From CANQBR01 sp964641395 (GTDB lineage: Bacteria > Bacillota > Negativicutes > Acidaminococcales > Acidaminococcaceae): a stretch of DNA of 46,708 nt. Under the pieces are notes generated by a model, which saw nothing but the letters and a program-made list of their open reading frames with translations, did not search any database and had not been told where the DNA came from. The stretch spans positions 1-46,708 of the forward strand of contig CAZXKQ010000012.1 in NCBI GenBank assembly GCA_964641395.1, in the 5' to 3' direction. Shown here piece by piece: positions 15,023 through 24,298 of this stretch (the first letter of the stretch is position 1; each line of letters starts with the position of its first letter). The translations under genes and the position numbers were made by a program.

Positions 15023-15973
15023 TTAATAATGGGCCCCGGCCAGGATCCCCTCGCAGAGGGCGGGGAAGGAGATGCCCACTGCCGCCGCCGCCTTGGGCAC
15101 CAGGCTGGTAGCGGTCATGCCCGGCACCGTGTTGGCCTCGATGACGTAGGGGGAGCCGGCGGCGTCCAGCAGCACGTCCACCCGGGCCACCCCGCTGAGG
15201 CCCAGGCACTTGTAGGCCCGCAGGGCCAGCTGCTGCACCGCCTGGGTCAGCTCCTGGCTGAGGGGGGCGGGGACCAGGTAGTCGGTGGCTCCCTTGGTGT
15301 ACTTGGAGTGGAAGTCGTAGGCCCCGCTGTGGGGGGCGATCATAATCACCGGCAGGGGCACCGCCTCTCCCCCCTGCTCCATAATGGCTACGGTGAGCTC
15401 CTTGCCAGCTATGTACTCCTCTGCCACCACTTCTTCCGAATAGCGGGCCGCCTCCTCCAGGGCCGGAGCCAGCTGGGCGGCCTCCTTCACGATGGCCACC
15501 CCGATGGAGGAGCCTTGGCTGGCCGCCTTCAGCACCACTGGCAGGGTAAACTCAGCCTGGAGCCGCTCCAGGCAGGCGGCCCTGTCCCGCAGCTCCTCCC
15601 TGCCGAAGATCAGGCAGGCCGGGGTGGCTATGCCGTCCGCCAGGAAGAAGCGCTTGCTGGCCGCCTTGTCCATGGCCAGGGCGCTGGCCAGCACCCCGCT
15701 GCCGGTGTAAGGCAGGCCGGCGGCCTCCAAGAGGCTCTGCAGCCGCCCGTCCTCCCCGTAGAAGCCGTGGACGCAGTTAAAGACCGCCTTCACCCCCAGC
15801 TGTTGCAGCTGGGCCACCAGGGTCTTAGGCTCCAGTTCTATTTTCTTCACATTATAACCTAGGCTGAGCAGGGCCTCTGCCACCGCCCCGCCTGTATTGC
15901 GGGAGATCTCCCTTTCCGCGCTGGGACCGCCTACCAGGACGGCCACCAGGTCTTGCTTCGTAATATCCATCAT
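15023..15973 (-). CDS. ddl: D-alanine--D-alanine ligase
   Basis: Ddl joins two D-alanines with ATP to supply the dipeptide used by MurF. The protein of 316 residues shows AVLVGGPSAEREIS at the start, the NCVHGFYGEDGRLQ loop, the ATP-grasp centre with LKAASQGSSIGV, and the C-terminal EANTVPGMT metal-binding segment. The FHSKYTKGA segment has the tyrosine expected for D-Ala-D-Ala rather than D-Ala-D-Lac specificity. The start overlaps the murC stop by four bases (ATGA). It is on the short side of the family but has all key parts. Confidence 0.96.
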   Translation of the reverse strand: MMDITKQDLVAVLVGGPSAEREISRNTGGAVAEALLSLGYNVKKIELEPKTLVAQLQQLGVKAVFNCVHGFYGEDGRLQSLLEAAGLPYTGSGVLASALAMDKAASKRFFLADGIATPACLIFGREELRDRAACLERLQAEFTLPVVLKAASQGSSIGVAIVKEAAQLAPALEEAARYSEEVVAEEYIAGKELTVAIMEQGGEAVPLPVIMIAPHSGAYDFHSKYTKGATDYLVPAPLSQELTQAVQQLALRAYKCLGLSGVARVDVLLDAAGSPYVIEANTVPGMTATSLVPKAAAAVGISFPALCEGILAGAHY

Positions 15974-17361
15974 CCCTTGCGCTCCAATCCTCGTACTAGC
16001 CCTTCCCCTACCTTGTACACGTCGCCGGCGCCGATGGTCAGCACCAGGTCCCCCGGCCGGATGATGCCGGCTAGGTAGGCCTCCGCCTGGTCCAGCCGGG
16101 GCAGGTAGTGAACCTCCTGGCCGGTGGCGGCGGCTATCCCTGCTGCCAGCCTGGCGCTGTCAGCCCCGGCTATAGGCTCCTCCCCAGCGGAATAGACATC
16201 GCAGAGGACGAGCTGGTCCAAGGCGCTGAAGCAGCGGCAGAAGTCCTGGAAGAGGAGCTGGGTGCGGGTGTAGCGGTGGGGCTGGAAGACCCCTAGCAGC
16301 CGCTGAGGCTGGGTCTGGCGGGCTGCCTGCAGGGTCATGGCGATCTCCGTAGGATGGTGGGCATAGTCGTCCACCACCCAGACCCCCCGGAGCCGGCCCT
16401 TGGTTTCAAAGCGCCGCTTCACCCCGGGGAAGCGGGCCAGGGAAGCCAAAACATCCTCCTGCCCCAGGCCCAGCTCCCTGGCGGCGGCAAAGGCCCCTAG
16501 GGAATTCAACACATTGTGCAACCCCGGTACTAACAAGCGTACCTGGTCGAGAAACTCATCTTGATAGTACAGGTCATAGCTGGTGCCTGCCCTGCCGTAA
16601 ACTATATTACGGGCGGTGTAGTCCGCCTCTGCCAGGCCGTAGCTGATCACCGGGGTCTTAACCTCCCGGGCCAGCCGGGCCGCCTTGGGATTGGCGGTGC
16701 AGAGGATGGCCCTGCCCCCCTCCTTCACCTGGCTGACGAACTGGCTGAAGGCCTGGTAGATCCGCTCTTCACTGCCGTAGTGGTCCAGGTGGTCGTCCTC
16801 AATGTTGGTCACCACGGCCAGCTGGGGGTAGAATTTCAAGAAGGAGCCGTCGCTCTCGTCTGCCTCGGCTACCACCAGCCTGCCCTGGCCGTTGCGGGCG
16901 TTGCCCCCTAGGGAGGCCACCTCCCCGCCTACTACCACTGTGGGATCTGCCTGGGCCTCGGTGGCGATGCAGGCGATCATGGCGCTGGTAGTGCTCTTGC
17001 CGTGGGCGCCGGCCACTGCCACCCCGTAGGCGGCGTTAAGAAGGGCGGCCAGCACATCGCTGCGGTGCACCACCAACAGGCCTCTTGCCTGGGCGGCCAG
17101 CAGTTCAGGGTTGTCCGGCTTGATGGCGGTAGACACCACCACCACCTCTGCGCCGGCCACCTGCTCCCCGGCATGGCCTAGGTACACCTTGGCCCCCTGC
17201 CGGGCTAGCAGGCCGGCCATGTGGCTGGCCTTCAGGTCCGAGCCGCTGACCCGGTAGCCCCGCTGCAGCAGCACGTAGGCCAGGGCGCTCATGCCGCTGC
17301 CGCCGATACCGATAAAGTGAAAACTGTGGTACTTAGTGAGTAGCTCCTCAGCCACTGCCAT
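15970..17361 (-). CDS. murC: UDP-N-acetylmuramate--L-alanine ligase
   Basis: MurC adds L-alanine to UDP-MurNAc in the cytoplasm, the first peptide step of wall precursor synthesis. The protein of 463 residues begins with the Rossmann segment FHFIGIGGSGMSALAYVL, contains the ATP loop VAGAHGKSTTSAMI, the EADESDGSF segment and the DDYAHHPTEI motif typical of MurC. It lies 20 bases after murG and overlaps ddl. The murB gene often found beside murC is missing here. Confidence 0.97.
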   Translation of the reverse strand: MAVAEELLTKYHSFHFIGIGGSGMSALAYVLLQRGYRVSGSDLKASHMAGLLARQGAKVYLGHAGEQVAGAEVVVVSTAIKPDNPELLAAQARGLLVVHRSDVLAALLNAAYGVAVAGAHGKSTTSAMIACIATEAQADPTVVVGGEVASLGGNARNGQGRLVVAEADESDGSFLKFYPQLAVVTNIEDDHLDHYGSEERIYQAFSQFVSQVKEGGRAILCTANPKAARLAREVKTPVISYGLAEADYTARNIVYGRAGTSYDLYYQDEFLDQVRLLVPGLHNVLNSLGAFAAARELGLGQEDVLASLARFPGVKRRFETKGRLRGVWVVDDYAHHPTEIAMTLQAARQTQPQRLLGVFQPHRYTRTQLLFQDFCRCFSALDQLVLCDVYSAGEEPIAGADSARLAAGIAAATGQEVHYLPRLDQAEAYLAGIIRPGDLVLTIGAGDVYKVGEGLVRGLERKG

Positions 17362-17381
17362 CTCCCCTTCCCTACCCTTCT

Positions 17382-18491
17382 CTAGGCCCCTTTAGCGGCC
17401 AGGGCCAGGGCCAGGCGGGCGATCTCGGCGGCAGCCGCCGGCTTGCCTAGGGCCTTGGAGGCCCGGGCCATGGCCTGTAATTCTTGCTCGTGGATGAGCA
17501 GGTACTCGATGGCCTCTTGCAACCTCTCCCCGGTCAGTTCCCTGTCCAGCAGCACCCGGGCCGCCCCGGCCGCTTCCAAGGCCCGGGCGTTGAACTCTTG
17601 GTGGTTGGCGGTGGCGTAGGGATAGGGTACCAGGATGCCCGGTATGCCCCTGGCCGTCAATTCCGCCAGGCCGATGGCGCCGGAGCGGAAGACCGCTATA
17701 TCCGCGGCCGCCAAGGCCTGGGGCATATCGTGGAGGTAGGGGGTGATGAAGATGTTGTCCTCCAGCCGGGCCTTAGCCCTGAGGGCCGTCATGTGCTCTT
17801 CGTAGTTGGCGGTGCCGGTGGCGTGGAGCACCTGTACGTCTCCCCTGCCGTTGAGGGCCCGCTCCACCTCCAGCATGGCGTGGTTGATGCTCTGGGCCCC
17901 CCGGCTGCCGCCGGAGACCAGCACCGTCTTCTTGTCCGGATCCAGGCCCAGGTCTCTGATGGCCTCCCCCTTGTCCGCCAGCAGGATCTGGCTGCGGATG
18001 GGGTTGCCGGTGTAGATCTTCTCCGCCGGCCCGTGGAGGTACTGGCCGGCCTCCTTATAGCCTAGGTAGACCTGGCGCACCCACTTGTCCAAAGTCTTGT
18101 TGGTGAAGCCGGGCATGGCGTTCTGCTCTTGGATGCAGGTGGGTATGCCCCAGCGGGCCGCCCAGAACACCAGGGGGCCGCACACATAGCCTCCGGTGCC
18201 GATTACCAGGTCGGGCTTCTCCTCCTGCAGCATCCGCCGGGCATCCACCAGGCCGTGGAGGAGCTTGTAGGCGCTGCGGAAGGTGTCCAGGCTCAGGCTG
18301 CGCTTGAAGCCTGCCACCTGGATGAACTTGATGGTGTAACCGTAACGAGGCACGATGTCCTTCTCTAAACCGTTCTGGGTGCCCACGAAGAGCAGGTCTG
18401 CCTCCGGTTGTAGCTTCTTTATCTCGTCAGCTATGGTAAGGGCTGGGTAGATGTGGCCGCCGGTGCCGCCACCTGTGATGATGATCTTCAC
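17382..18491 (-). CDS. murG: UDP-GlcNAc:undecaprenyl-PP-MurNAc-pentapeptide transferase
   Basis: MurG adds GlcNAc to lipid I to give lipid II at the inner face of the membrane. The protein of 369 residues starts with the glycine-rich IIITGGGTGGHIYPALTIA and contains VIGTGGYVCGP, VSGGSRGAQSIN and the RSGAIGLAELTARGIPGILVP part of the sugar-nucleotide site. The start codon is GTG with GGAGG 7 bases upstream. The gene directly follows murD; ftsW, often located between these two, is absent. Confidence 0.97.
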   Translation of the reverse strand: MKIIITGGGTGGHIYPALTIADEIKKLQPEADLLFVGTQNGLEKDIVPRYGYTIKFIQVAGFKRSLSLDTFRSAYKLLHGLVDARRMLQEEKPDLVIGTGGYVCGPLVFWAARWGIPTCIQEQNAMPGFTNKTLDKWVRQVYLGYKEAGQYLHGPAEKIYTGNPIRSQILLADKGEAIRDLGLDPDKKTVLVSGGSRGAQSINHAMLEVERALNGRGDVQVLHATGTANYEEHMTALRAKARLEDNIFITPYLHDMPQALAAADIAVFRSGAIGLAELTARGIPGILVPYPYATANHQEFNARALEAAGAARVLLDRELTGERLQEAIEYLLIHEQELQAMARASKALGKPAAAAEIARLALALAAKGA

Positions 18492-18527
18492 GCTTTAACC
18501 TCCTTCACCCAGATAGGCGGTCTCAGC

Positions 18528-19898
18528 CTAGTGCTGCCCCTCGCCGGGCAGCTCCGCCACTAACTTTTTAAAATAGCGGCCTCGCTGGGGATAATTCTGA
18601 AACATGTCATAGGATGAGCAGGCAGGGGACAGCAGTACCACCTGGGGCGGCCTGGCCAGGGCGTAGGCGAGCCGCACCCCTTCCTCGAAGCTGGCCGCTA
18701 GGTGGATGTTCCCCACCCCTGCCGCCAGGGCGGCCTGATAAAAGCGCTGCTGGGCGGCTCCCAGGAGGATGAGGGCCTCCGTCTTCTCCTTCACCAGGGC
18801 CATCAGGGGGCCTAGGTCCGTCATTTTGTCGTAGCCCCCGGCGATGAGGATGATGTGGCTGTGGGGGAAGGCCTCCAGGGCCTTGATCACCGAGTCCGTA
18901 TTGGTGGCCTTGGAATCGTTGTAGTACCTTACTCCCTCCAGCTCCCGCACGAACTCCAGCCGGTGCTCCACCGCCTTAAAGGAGGCCAGCACCTGGGCCA
19001 TATCCTCCACCCTGACTCCGGCGAAGTAGCCGCAGCCTAGGGCGGCCAGGATGTTCTCCTCGTTGTGGCCGCCGAAGAGGTGGCAGGAGGAAACAGGGCA
19101 GACCTGCCGCTCCTCATCCTTCCATTTTATCACAAAAACTCCCTGGCGAATACAGATTCCCTGCTCTAAATCCGCCTTACGGCTAAAAAAGCAGACCTGG
19201 GAGGGACAGAGCCGGGCCCAGGAACGGACTGCCGGATCATCGTAGTTCAAGAGGGCCACCTGCTCCGGCCTCTGTTGTAGGAAGATGCGCTGCTTAGCCG
19301 CCCCGTAGGCCTCCATGCTGTGGTGCCGCTCCAGGTGGTCCGGGGTCAGGTTCAGCACCACGGCGATGTCCGGGGCGAAGCTTGTGACCCCCTCCAACTG
19401 GAAGCTGGAGAGCTCGGCCGCCACCCAGGCCTCTGGGGGCAGGTGGGCGATTTCGGCGGAGAGGGCGGCACCGATGTTGCCCCCTACGGCGCTAGGCACA
19501 GGCAGGCGGCGGAAGAACTCCCCTACCAGGGTGGTAGTGGTGGTCTTGCCGTTGGTGCCGGTGATGGCCGCCATGTGGCCCTGGTAGAGCCGGTAGGCCA
19601 GCTCCACCTCGCTGATGACCGGCAGCCGCCTGGCCGCCGCCACCACCGTCTCCTTGTCGAATGCTATCCCCGGTGAGAGGACTACCAGCTCCGCCTCAGC
19701 CAGGGCCGCCTCGTAGGCGGCAGAGCCTAGGTAGAGGCCCCCTCCCTGGGCGGCCAGCAGCCGGGCCAGCTCCTCCGGTATGGTACAGGGTTCATCGTTG
19801 TACAGGCAGACCCGGCAACCCCTGGCGGCCAGCACCTGGGCGGCGCCCCGGCCGCTGATGCCGGCACCGTAAACTAGGACTGAATTAGGTATGTTCAT
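18528..19898 (-). CDS. murD: UDP-N-acetylmuramoyl-L-alanine--D-glutamate ligase
   Basis: MurD adds D-glutamate to UDP-MurNAc-L-Ala. The protein of 456 residues has the N-terminal VLVYGAGISGRGAA Rossmann segment, the ATP loop ITGTNGKTTTTTLVG, the LNLTPDHLERH segment and the YNDSKATNTDS motif typical of MurD. The mraY stop codon TAG forms part of its AGGAGG binding site, so the two are translated from the same message. Confidence 0.97.
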   Translation of the reverse strand: MNIPNSVLVYGAGISGRGAAQVLAARGCRVCLYNDEPCTIPEELARLLAAQGGGLYLGSAAYEAALAEAELVVLSPGIAFDKETVVAAARRLPVISEVELAYRLYQGHMAAITGTNGKTTTTTLVGEFFRRLPVPSAVGGNIGAALSAEIAHLPPEAWVAAELSSFQLEGVTSFAPDIAVVLNLTPDHLERHHSMEAYGAAKQRIFLQQRPEQVALLNYDDPAVRSWARLCPSQVCFFSRKADLEQGICIRQGVFVIKWKDEERQVCPVSSCHLFGGHNEENILAALGCGYFAGVRVEDMAQVLASFKAVEHRLEFVRELEGVRYYNDSKATNTDSVIKALEAFPHSHIILIAGGYDKMTDLGPLMALVKEKTEALILLGAAQQRFYQAALAAGVGNIHLAASFEEGVRLAYALARPPQVVLLSPACSSYDMFQNYPQRGRYFKKLVAELPGEGQH

Positions 19899-19911
19899 GC
19901 TTCCCTACCTC

Positions 19912-20868
19912 CTAAATGAGCCACAGGCCCAGGCCCAGCAGACAGCAGCAGAGGCTGGCCAGGGCAAAGGCGAAGACCACCGTAGTCTCCTTCCAGCCCC
20001 CCAGCTCGAAGTGATGGTGGAGGGGCGCCATGCGGAAGAGGCGACGGCCGTGGCTGTGGCGAAAATAGGCCACTTGGAGGATGACGCTGCCCGCCTCCGC
20101 CACGTAGATGCCGCCAATGATGATGAGCAACAGCTCCGTCTTGGTCAGCAGGGCCAGGGCGGCCACGGCTCCCCCTAGGGCCAGGGAGCCGGTATCCCCC
20201 ATAAAGACCTTGGCAGGATAGTGGTTGAAGAGCAAAAAACCTGCGCAGCTGCCGAAGAGGGCGGCGGCGAAGGAAGACAGTTCCGGCAGAGGCCCCTGGG
20301 CGGCCAGATAGGCGTAGACCGCCGCCACCGGCAGGGTCACCCAGCTCACCAGGCCGTCCAGGCCGTCGGTGAGGTTCACGGCGTTGGTGGTGCCTACCAA
20401 GAGGAGGAAGGCCAGCAGGTAGTAGGCCCAGCCCCAGTCCAGCTGGACGTTGAAGAGGGGCAGCCACAGCTTGGTGTCCTGGAGGTAGTTTTCCGCATAG
20501 TAGACATAGGCCCCGGCCAGGAGGAACTGGAGGGCGAACTTCTGCCGCACCGTCAGGCCCAGGTTCCGCTTCTTCCACACCTTGATATAGTCATCGATGA
20601 AGCCCACCAGGCCATGGCCCAGGGTGAGGACCAGGGCGATGACCAGGGCGGGGCTGAACCGCTCCCAGGCTAGGAGGGAGACCAGCATGGCCGCCAACAG
20701 CATCAAGCCCCCCATAGTAGGGGTGCCGCTCTTCCTTTGGTGGCTGGCCGGCCCCACCCCCCTGATGCTCTGACCGAACTTGAGGCGGTGCAGAAAGGGG
20801 ATCAGCACCGGCCCTAAGGCGGCACAGAGGATGAAGGCGGTGGCGCTGATGCCGATAAATGCGAACAT
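19912..20868 (-). CDS. mraY: phospho-MurNAc-pentapeptide transferase MraY
   Basis: MraY moves phospho-MurNAc-pentapeptide to undecaprenyl phosphate, making lipid I. The polytopic protein of 318 residues has the family's signature segments: GTPTMGGLM, the aspartate pair in FIDDYIKV, NAVNLTDGLDGL, FMGDTGSLALGG and the histidine motif PLHHHFEL. About ten membrane helices are visible. GGGAGG precedes the ATG by 6 bases, and the gene lies 11 bases after murF. Confidence 0.97.
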   Translation of the reverse strand: MFAFIGISATAFILCAALGPVLIPFLHRLKFGQSIRGVGPASHQRKSGTPTMGGLMLLAAMLVSLLAWERFSPALVIALVLTLGHGLVGFIDDYIKVWKKRNLGLTVRQKFALQFLLAGAYVYYAENYLQDTKLWLPLFNVQLDWGWAYYLLAFLLLVGTTNAVNLTDGLDGLVSWVTLPVAAVYAYLAAQGPLPELSSFAAALFGSCAGFLLFNHYPAKVFMGDTGSLALGGAVAALALLTKTELLLIIIGGIYVAEAGSVILQVAYFRHSHGRRLFRMAPLHHHFELGGWKETTVVFAFALASLCCCLLGLGLWLI

Positions 20869-20879
20869 GGCCGTCCTCC

Positions 20880-22247
20880 CTATTTAAATAAGTCTAACAT
20901 CTTGTCCACCTGCATGGTGCGGGAGCCCTTGAGGAGGATTACGTCCCCCGGCTGCACCAGCTGCCGCAGGAAGGCGGCGGCCTCCGCCCTGCTGGGATAG
21001 TAGTGGACGGACACCCCTGCCCGTCCTGCCTCCTCCGCCAGATAGGCGGACTCCGGCCCGTAGGCCACCAGCTCGTCTACGCCGTACTGGGCCACCCAGC
21101 GGCCTACCCGGCGGTGGGCGGCCTGGCTGATGCTGCCTAGTTCCGTCATGTCGCTGAGGACGGCCAGGCCCCGGCCCTTGGCCACCTTCACAGCCTCCGC
21201 CAGGGTCTTGAGGGCCGCCTCCATGCTGGCAGGGGAAGCGTTATAGGCATCGTTGATGAAGGTGAGGGGGCCGATGTAGACCAGCTCCTGGCGGCTGCCG
21301 GTGAGGCGGGCGGTGGAAAGAGCCTTGGCCGCCGCCTCCAGGCCCACCCCGTAGCAGGCCGCCCCGGCGATGGCGCTGAGGGCGTTGTACACGTTGTGCT
21401 CCCCGATGAGCTGCAGGCGCACCTCCACCCTGCGGCCGCTGGACCGCTCCGTGCAGGTAAAGCTGCTGCCCAAGGCGGAGGTGGTGATGTGGCTGCCTCT
21501 ATAGTCACAGCCTCCCCCCAGGCCGAAGGTCACTACCTGGGCCTGGGTGCGGGCCGCCGCCTGGAGGGCGTAGGGATTGTCCCCGTTGAGGACGGCGTAA
21601 CCGGCGGCTGGCAGCCCTTCCACTATCTCCCCCTTGGCCTTGGCGATGTTCTCCATACTGCCTAAGAGCTCCATGTGGGTCTCCCCCACGTTGGTGATCA
21701 GCCCGGCATCCGGCTGGGCGATGGCGCACAGCTCCCGGATCTGGCCCAGGCCCCGCATGCCCATCTCCACCACCGCAAAGTCCGTATCCTGCTCAATGGT
21801 GAAGAGGGTCTTCGGCAGCCCGATTTCGTTGTTGAAGTTTCCCTGGGTCTTCACCACCCGGTACTTACTGGCCAGGCAGGCGGCCAGCAGATCCTTGGTG
21901 GAGGTCTTGCCGTTGGAACCGGTGATGGCGAAAACCTTCAGCTGTTTAAACTGGCGGCGGTAGGCCCGGGCCAGGCTCTGATAGGCCTGCAAGGTGTCTG
22001 CCACCTGGAAGCAGGCGGCCCCGGCAGGCACTGCCACCTCCTTAGAGGCTATAACCCCTAGGGCTCCCTGGCTGAGGGCGCTGGGGATGAAGTCATGGCC
22101 GTCGAAATTAGGCCCTGCCAAGGCTACGAAAAGCTGGCCCGGCCCTACCTGCCGGGAATCGGTGGTGACGCCTGTAAAGCTGCCTGCCAGGCTGCCCGTA
22201 ACCCGGGCGCCTACAGCCTCTGCCACCAGGCTGGCTGTTAGCTTCAT
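20880..22247 (-). CDS. murF: UDP-MurNAc-tripeptide--D-Ala-D-Ala ligase
   Basis: MurF adds the D-Ala-D-Ala dipeptide to the UDP-MurNAc-tripeptide. The protein of 455 residues contains VTTDSRQVGPGQLFVAL in the N-terminal domain, the ATP loop ITGSNGKTSTKDLL and the YNASPASMEAAL motif. The ATG at 22247 was chosen over a TTG 18 bases upstream because it follows a GGGGAG site and overlaps the murE stop in the ATGA arrangement seen elsewhere in this operon. Confidence 0.97.
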   Translation of the reverse strand: MKLTASLVAEAVGARVTGSLAGSFTGVTTDSRQVGPGQLFVALAGPNFDGHDFIPSALSQGALGVIASKEVAVPAGAACFQVADTLQAYQSLARAYRRQFKQLKVFAITGSNGKTSTKDLLAACLASKYRVVKTQGNFNNEIGLPKTLFTIEQDTDFAVVEMGMRGLGQIRELCAIAQPDAGLITNVGETHMELLGSMENIAKAKGEIVEGLPAAGYAVLNGDNPYALQAAARTQAQVVTFGLGGGCDYRGSHITTSALGSSFTCTERSSGRRVEVRLQLIGEHNVYNALSAIAGAACYGVGLEAAAKALSTARLTGSRQELVYIGPLTFINDAYNASPASMEAALKTLAEAVKVAKGRGLAVLSDMTELGSISQAAHRRVGRWVAQYGVDELVAYGPESAYLAEEAGRAGVSVHYYPSRAEAAAFLRQLVQPGDVILLKGSRTMQVDKMLDLFK

Positions 22248-23731
22248 CCTGCTCTCCCCTTCCAATAAGCTTCAACTACTTCTCTATCGTCAAAGTGGAT
22301 GGTCCTATCCTTCAGAATCTGGTAGTTTTCATGGCCCTTGCCGGCGATGAGGATTACGTCCTCCGGGGCGGCCTGGGCCAGGGCGAAGCAGATGGCCTCC
22401 CGCCTATCCGCCAGCCGCCACACCTTCTTCCCTGGAGGCAGGCTGGTGAAGGCGGTGCAGATCTGGTCCAAGATCTTCTCCGGCTCCTCGCTGCGAGGGT
22501 TGTCGCTGGTAGCCACCACCCGGTCGGCCAGCTCCAAGGCCAGCCGCCCCATGATGGGCCGCTTCTTGTTATCCCTGTCGCCGCCGCAGCCGAAGACCAC
22601 CCACAACAGCCCCTTGGTGATCTCCCTGGCAGTGCGCAGCACGTTCTCCAGGCCGTCAGGGGTGTGGGCGTAGTCTACGATCACCGTGTAGGGCTGGCCG
22701 GCCTCCACCAGTTGGAAGCGGCCCGGCACGCCGGCGAAGCCGTTGAGGACGGAGGAGATGGCCTCCCTGTCAATACCCTCCGCCAGCATGGCCCCTACTG
22801 CGGCCATCACGTTGTAAACGTTGAAGAGGCCGGTGATCTTCAAATGCAGGTCCAGCCTCCCTACGGGGGTGGCCAGGCTCAGCTCCATCTGTTTAGCCCC
22901 CACCTGGTAGCTGAGGGGGTGGATGTGGTTCTCCGGGCCCAAGCCGTAGCTGAGGACGCTGACGGCGGTACGGGAGCGGAGGAGGGGGCTGGAGGGATCG
23001 TCCATGTTGAAGACGGCGTGCTTATTAGCCTTGCTGCCGGCGGCCAAGCCTTCGAAGAGCAAGCTTTTCGCATCCCTGTAGGCCTCCATGGTCTTGTGAA
23101 AGTCTAGATGGTCCTGGGTGATGTTGGTGAGGACGGCGCAGTCGTACTCGATGCCTGCCACCCGCTGCAGGGCCAGGGCGTGGCTGGACACCTCCATCAC
23201 TGCGTAATCGCAGCCTGCCGCCACCATGGCGGCCAGGGTCTTCTGTAAATCTACCACGTCGGGAGTAGTGTTGTGGCTGGTGCTGGCCTGGTCCTCGATC
23301 ATGATGTTGATGGTGCCGATGAGGCCCACCCGGTAGCCGGCCCGCCGCAGGATCTGCCGGATGATGTTGGTAGTGGTGGTCTTGCCGTTGGTGCCGGTGA
23401 CCCCTATCATCCGCAGCCGGCGGCCGGGATAGTCATAAAAATAGGGGGCCACTGCTTCCATGGCGGCCCTGGTGTCGGCCACCTGCAAAACAGCTACCCC
23501 TTCTGCTAGTTCCTCAGGCACAGTCTCTACTAAGAGGGCTGCCGCCCCCTTGGCCAGGGCCTGCCGGATGAACCTATGGCCGTCCACCGTCGCCCCCCGC
23601 AGGCAGATGAAGAGGCTGCCAGGCACCACGGCCCGGGAGTCGGCAGTAACGTCGGTGATCTCCACCTGGCTGGGCCCGAAGCAGCGGACCTGGGGCAGCA
23701 GGGCGGCTAAGGAAGCCAGACTCTTTCCCAT
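22244..23731 (-). CDS. murE: UDP-MurNAc-L-Ala-D-Glu--meso-DAP ligase
   Basis: MurE adds the third amino acid of the stem peptide. The protein of 495 residues has the VTADSRAVVPGSLFICLRG start domain, the ATP loop VTGTNGKTTTTNII, and the substrate motif SDNPRSEEP. The arginine in DNPR marks a meso-diaminopimelate enzyme rather than a lysine enzyme, by known MurE structures. The ATG at 23731 follows GGAGG by 8 bases. A separate promoter-like sequence lies just upstream, at the place where a penicillin-binding protein gene usually stands. Confidence 0.97.
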   Translation of the reverse strand: MGKSLASLAALLPQVRCFGPSQVEITDVTADSRAVVPGSLFICLRGATVDGHRFIRQALAKGAAALLVETVPEELAEGVAVLQVADTRAAMEAVAPYFYDYPGRRLRMIGVTGTNGKTTTTNIIRQILRRAGYRVGLIGTINIMIEDQASTSHNTTPDVVDLQKTLAAMVAAGCDYAVMEVSSHALALQRVAGIEYDCAVLTNITQDHLDFHKTMEAYRDAKSLLFEGLAAGSKANKHAVFNMDDPSSPLLRSRTAVSVLSYGLGPENHIHPLSYQVGAKQMELSLATPVGRLDLHLKITGLFNVYNVMAAVGAMLAEGIDREAISSVLNGFAGVPGRFQLVEAGQPYTVIVDYAHTPDGLENVLRTAREITKGLLWVVFGCGGDRDNKKRPIMGRLALELADRVVATSDNPRSEEPEKILDQICTAFTSLPPGKKVWRLADRREAICFALAQAAPEDVILIAGKGHENYQILKDRTIHFDDREVVEAYWKGRAG

Positions 23732-23793
23732 AAACTCTACCTCCAAATTGAAAGAGCAGCCCCCAGGCCGCCTTTCAAATATCCTCTACGCGG

Positions 23794-23799
23794 ATTATA
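23794..23799 (-). promoter_or_regulatory. extended -10 promoter upstream of murE
   Basis: On the minus strand TGCTATAAT forms an extended -10 (hexamer at 23794-23799) in an AT-rich patch between ftsL and murE. No matching -35 is visible. It would give the mur genes some transcription independent of the mraZ promoter. Confidence 0.5.
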
Positions 23800-23825
23800 G
23801 CACAATTTTTTACAAAACGCCACGC

Positions 23826-24254
23826 TTATTTGCCGGCCAGGGCTAGCTTGCCAGCTCCCGGCCCCTGCTGGGGCAAGGCGTTCACGTAGATGTTGCTGCG
23901 GGCCACCCGCATCCCCATCTGCTGTTCCGCCAGGGTGATGATGCGGTTGGGGCTCTTCAACTGCTCCACCTCGATCTTTAACTCGCTATTCCTGCTGCTG
24001 AGCAGCCTTTCCTGCTTCTGCAGGGCCACCAGCTGGTTGCCTTCGTAGAGGGCCCAGCTGCTGAGGCCTACGCAGAGCATATAACCGCAAAAGCCTATGG
24101 CCAACAACCGCAGCAGGTAGAGGCGCAGGGCCTGGGCAGAGGCCTGCTCCCGCCTCGCCTTCCGCTCTAACAGCTCCTGCTGACGCTGCCGGGCAGCCTC
24201 TAGGGCATAGTCTTCCTCATAGTAACCGTATTGACGTGCCAGCATTCCATCCAC
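23826..24254 (-). CDS. ftsL: FtsL-like cell division protein
   Basis: Protein of 142 residues in the ftsL position, directly after rsmH. It has a charged, glutamine-rich cytoplasmic part (about 1-43), one membrane helix (about 45-68) and an extracytoplasmic leucine-zipper-like coiled coil (LVALQKQERLLSSRNSELKI). The segment NRIITLAEQQMGMR is the usual end of FtsL coiled coils. The family has low sequence similarity, so position and topology carry the call. The start may be the GTG at 24254 or the ATG at 24245. Confidence 0.85.
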   Translation of the reverse strand: MDGMLARQYGYYEEDYALEAARQRQQELLERKARREQASAQALRLYLLRLLAIGFCGYMLCVGLSSWALYEGNQLVALQKQERLLSSRNSELKIEVEQLKSPNRIITLAEQQMGMRVARSNIYVNALPQQGPGAGKLALAGK

Positions 24255-24298
24255 CTTTTCTCTCCACCTAAGCCTTTTTCATCTCTGCCCGTGCCCTG

